From Terriglobia bacterium (lineage in GTDB: Bacteria; Acidobacteriota; Terriglobia; Acidiferrales; UBA7541), in the NCBI GenBank assembly GCA_020073705.1, contig JAIQES010000019.1, forward strand, positions 1 through 64,000: a stretch of DNA of 64,000 bases. Direction: 5' to 3'. A program made the translations under genes and the position numbers. The notes beneath the pieces were generated by a model. It made no database searches. It was given only the letters and a program-made list of their open reading frames with translations, and was not told where the DNA came from. Position 1 is the stretch's first letter, and the number at the start of each line of letters is the position of its first letter. This document shows, one piece after another, positions 62,137-64,000 of this stretch.

Positions 62137-63625
62137 ACAGCCAAGCCCATTTCTTCTTTGTCGCTTCAAGCAAGGTCGGCGTGGCTTCCGCCACGGGCGG
62201 GAAGTCCTTTGCCTGCACCCGGTCCCAGGGTCTACAGGCGTTAATGATGGCTCGGCTGTTCCAAAGCCGTTTTCTGTCCTTTTCAGCGGGTGGGATCATT
62301 GGATCCAGCGGGTTACTCCAGCACTGTCGCAGAATATCGATGTCGGTCGCCGGATCGGAACGGGTACTGAGCGCCCATATGACATCGTCGCTGTTTGACG
62401 GGTCAATATCGTCGTCGACCACGATGGAATACCGGTTCATCAACGCTCCCGCGCGGCACTGAACTGCAACGTTCGCGGCTTGTGCTGCGTGGCCGGCATA
62501 CTGTTGTTGAATGCTGGTTACTACCCACAGGCGGTTACCCCCCGCTTCAGAAACCCACACCCCTTTTACCCCTGGTATTCCTGCTTTGCGCAACGACTCT
62601 TTGACGAGAGCAGATCGCAAGACGCTGGCAAAGTACGAATAATCGTGCAACGGCCGGCAGGGAGGGGCGCCGAGCAGTATGGGGTCATTGCGATAGTAAA
62701 CCGCTTTAACCCGAACCAGAGTTTCGGGCTTTCTGCCACCAGCGTAATAGCCAGTGAACTCGCCGAAGGGCCCTTCTTCCTGGAGATCTCCTTGGGAACT
62801 AAAACCCTCGATGGCGATTTCAGCATCGGCAGGAATTGGTAAACCCGTTATCGGTCCGCGAATCACAGGCACGCGTTGCCCCGCAATTGCGCCAATCCAC
62901 GCAAATTCGTCGACACCGGTTGGGACTTCCGATCCCCCCATCACCAGAAACAGGGGGTGCGAGCCAAATACGATTACGACAGGGCAAGGCTCATTCTTGT
63001 CCCAGTATTTTTGCCGGATGATATTGCCGTGGTGTCCGCCGGAAATGAACGTGCCGACGGTGTTTTTGCTTTGCCTTTGGACCCTATAGGTTCCTACATT
63101 GGTCCAGCCCGTTTCTGGGTCCTTGTGGATGTGCACACAACCGGTACCAATATAGGGACCGCCATCCAATTCATGCCACATCGGGGCGGGGAAGATGGTC
63201 AGGTCAATGTCCTCGGCGGCGACTTTGTTTTCCATCACCGGCCCATCACCCACATATTCGATCGGATAATCCGCAGTTTTTGATTCGATCAGCCGCAATT
63301 TCTCGCCAATTCTGCCTGTAAGGGCCATGGTATCCAGATTCTCTTCTATACCCATTGTCAGCCCCAACGTTCTCACGTTGAGCATCGCGCCGGTCAAGAC
63401 CCGAAATCCTGGGTGATAGCCGGGAAAGCCGCCAAAGAGAAGCGCTGGACCGCGCCTCTTCGCATTCAGCTCCGTAATCGCGCCGAGTTCCAGGTGAGGG
63501 TCTGCGTTTTCTACTTCCCTCAACTGGCCGATGGCTCTGGCTTTTTCAATCCACACACGAAAATCAAAGGCGCTGGGAGTTGCGCGTGCCACCTTCACAG
63601 GGCTTCCGCTAGTATGGGCAACCAT
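62129..63625 (-). CDS. UbiD-family prenylated-FMN decarboxylase
   Basis: The 498-residue enzyme belongs to the UbiD family, which decarboxylates aromatic or alpha,beta-unsaturated acids with prenylated FMN. The signature EEGPFGEFTGYY (near residues 284-295) contains the catalytic Glu. NVGTYRVQ supplies the Arg near the cofactor, and VVDDDIDPSNSDDVIWAL is a further family marker. AAGGAG lies upstream of ATG 63625. The UbiX flavin prenyltransferase is not in the window. It is not the ubiquinone-pathway enzyme by context, since it lies among hydroxylase and transporter genes. Confidence 0.92.
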   Translation of the reverse strand: MVAHTSGSPVKVARATPSAFDFRVWIEKARAIGQLREVENADPHLELGAITELNAKRRGPALLFGGFPGYHPGFRVLTGAMLNVRTLGLTMGIEENLDTMALTGRIGEKLRLIESKTADYPIEYVGDGPVMENKVAAEDIDLTIFPAPMWHELDGGPYIGTGCVHIHKDPETGWTNVGTYRVQRQSKNTVGTFISGGHHGNIIRQKYWDKNEPCPVVIVFGSHPLFLVMGGSEVPTGVDEFAWIGAIAGQRVPVIRGPITGLPIPADAEIAIEGFSSQGDLQEEGPFGEFTGYYAGGRKPETLVRVKAVYYRNDPILLGAPPCRPLHDYSYFASVLRSALVKESLRKAGIPGVKGVWVSEAGGNRLWVVTSIQQQYAGHAAQAANVAVQCRAGALMNRYSIVVDDDIDPSNSDDVIWALSTRSDPATDIDILRQCWSNPLDPMIPPAEKDRKRLWNSRAIINACRPWDRVQAKDFPPVAEATPTLLEATKKKWAWLFK

Positions 63626-63696
63626 ACAAAATTTCTCCTTCGTACTCTTAACTTTGAACGTCCCTCATGCGCTGCAGGGAGGCTGTTCTCCAATAC

Positions 63697-63868
63697 CGGC
63701 AGCAGCTTGCCGCTGATTTCGGGAAAGAACGGCGCGGCGCAGATGCCGCGCAGTTAAATTGCGCGCACGATTATAACAGTCTTGCCATACCCGCCGAAGT
63801 AAATAATCAGCATTGCGGCAACCAAGGGACCGAGGAGAACCAGGAATCTGGATGCGTTGAAGCCGGGA
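63697..63868 (-). pseudogene. C-terminal remnant of a second MFS transporter
   Basis: On the minus strand this region translates to GFNASRFLVLLGPLV, IIYFGGYGKT, then an in-frame TAA, then CAAPFFPEISGKLLP. It aligns over its whole length with the end of the intact transporter at 60529-61869 (FNAPRFVAFLGPLL, ITYFGGYGKA, VAAPFLPETRGKSLP); a Tyr codon has become TAA. Frame changes upstream of 63868 suggest decay up to the window edge at 64000. It lies upstream of the UbiD gene. Confidence 0.75.
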
Positions 63869-64000
63869 TTTCCGTTTTGACCTCCCGAATGGGCAGCTCT
63901 TATACACCCGAGGCCCTTGAGAGTCGGCATCCCCCCGTTCTGCTTCTACACGCTGGCGGACGGTTCACCGAGAACGTTCTCCGTGAACGGAATCCGCAAC

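Noticed and set aside
1-64000. CRISPR array, tRNA or rRNA genes
   Set aside because: No evenly spaced direct repeats, tRNA T-loop patterns or conserved rRNA stretches were recognised on either strand.

Overview
The window looks like chromosomal DNA of a free-living soil bacterium, most likely an Acidobacteriota member. The reasons are about 60% GC by eye, several small proteins of the kind I associate with that phylum, palindromic intergenic repeats resembling ones I know from it, and a large set of Ser/Thr-phosphorylation and Mo-hydroxylase genes. No rRNA, tRNA, CRISPR array, prophage or intact insertion sequence was recognised.

Layout. 1-4.1 kb is a late haem operon, hemE-hemN-hemY; hemD lies alone at 44.3-45.2 kb. 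4.2-8.8 kb is a mixed housekeeping region with a DUF1847 protein, a truncated anti-sigma-factor-like protein, an acyl-CoA thioesterase, a TPR protein, the pilus-retraction ATPase PilT and RecX. 9.0-10.0 kb holds a Dps-like ferritin followed directly by a [2Fe-2S] ferredoxin behind a good sigma-70-type promoter. 10.8-13.1 kb pairs a Tat-exported phytoene-desaturase-like flavoprotein with a membrane-anchored five-haem cytochrome c.

13.4-19.3 kb is an aromatic amino acid run, trpC-trpF-trpB-trpA-aroQ-aroF-tyrA. ScoA/ScoB CoA-transferase, a CDP-alcohol phosphatidyltransferase, a rhomboid protease with a zinc ribbon, an RlpA-SPOR lipoprotein and a HIT protein follow. 24.2-35.5 kb is a signalling block: two-FHA protein, PP2C phosphatase, GAF/HD-GYP protein, RmuC, a giant HEAT-like/PilZ protein and a Ser/Thr kinase with PEGA tail. 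It links protein phosphorylation with probable c-di-GMP signalling.

35.8-45.2 kb holds a B12-binding radical SAM enzyme, a DUF488 protein, a family-5-type uracil-DNA glycosylase, an RND efflux pair preceded by a GAF-ANTAR regulator, and hemD. 45.5-49.3 kb has an exported LVIVD-repeat protein and a PQQ alcohol dehydrogenase with a cytochrome c tail and the residue signature of lanthanide dependence. 49.7-64.0 kb is a catabolic island: an amidohydrolase, two complete divergent xanthine-dehydrogenase/CODH-family gene sets (each with its own CoxG-like protein), an alpha/beta hydrolase, an MFS transporter and a UbiD decarboxylase. Between and beside these lie decayed fragments of an AbiJ-NTD4-like gene and of a second copy of the MFS transporter, which suggests repeated rearrangement. 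The island reads as uptake, hydroxylation and decarboxylation of a still unknown aromatic or N-heterocyclic acid.
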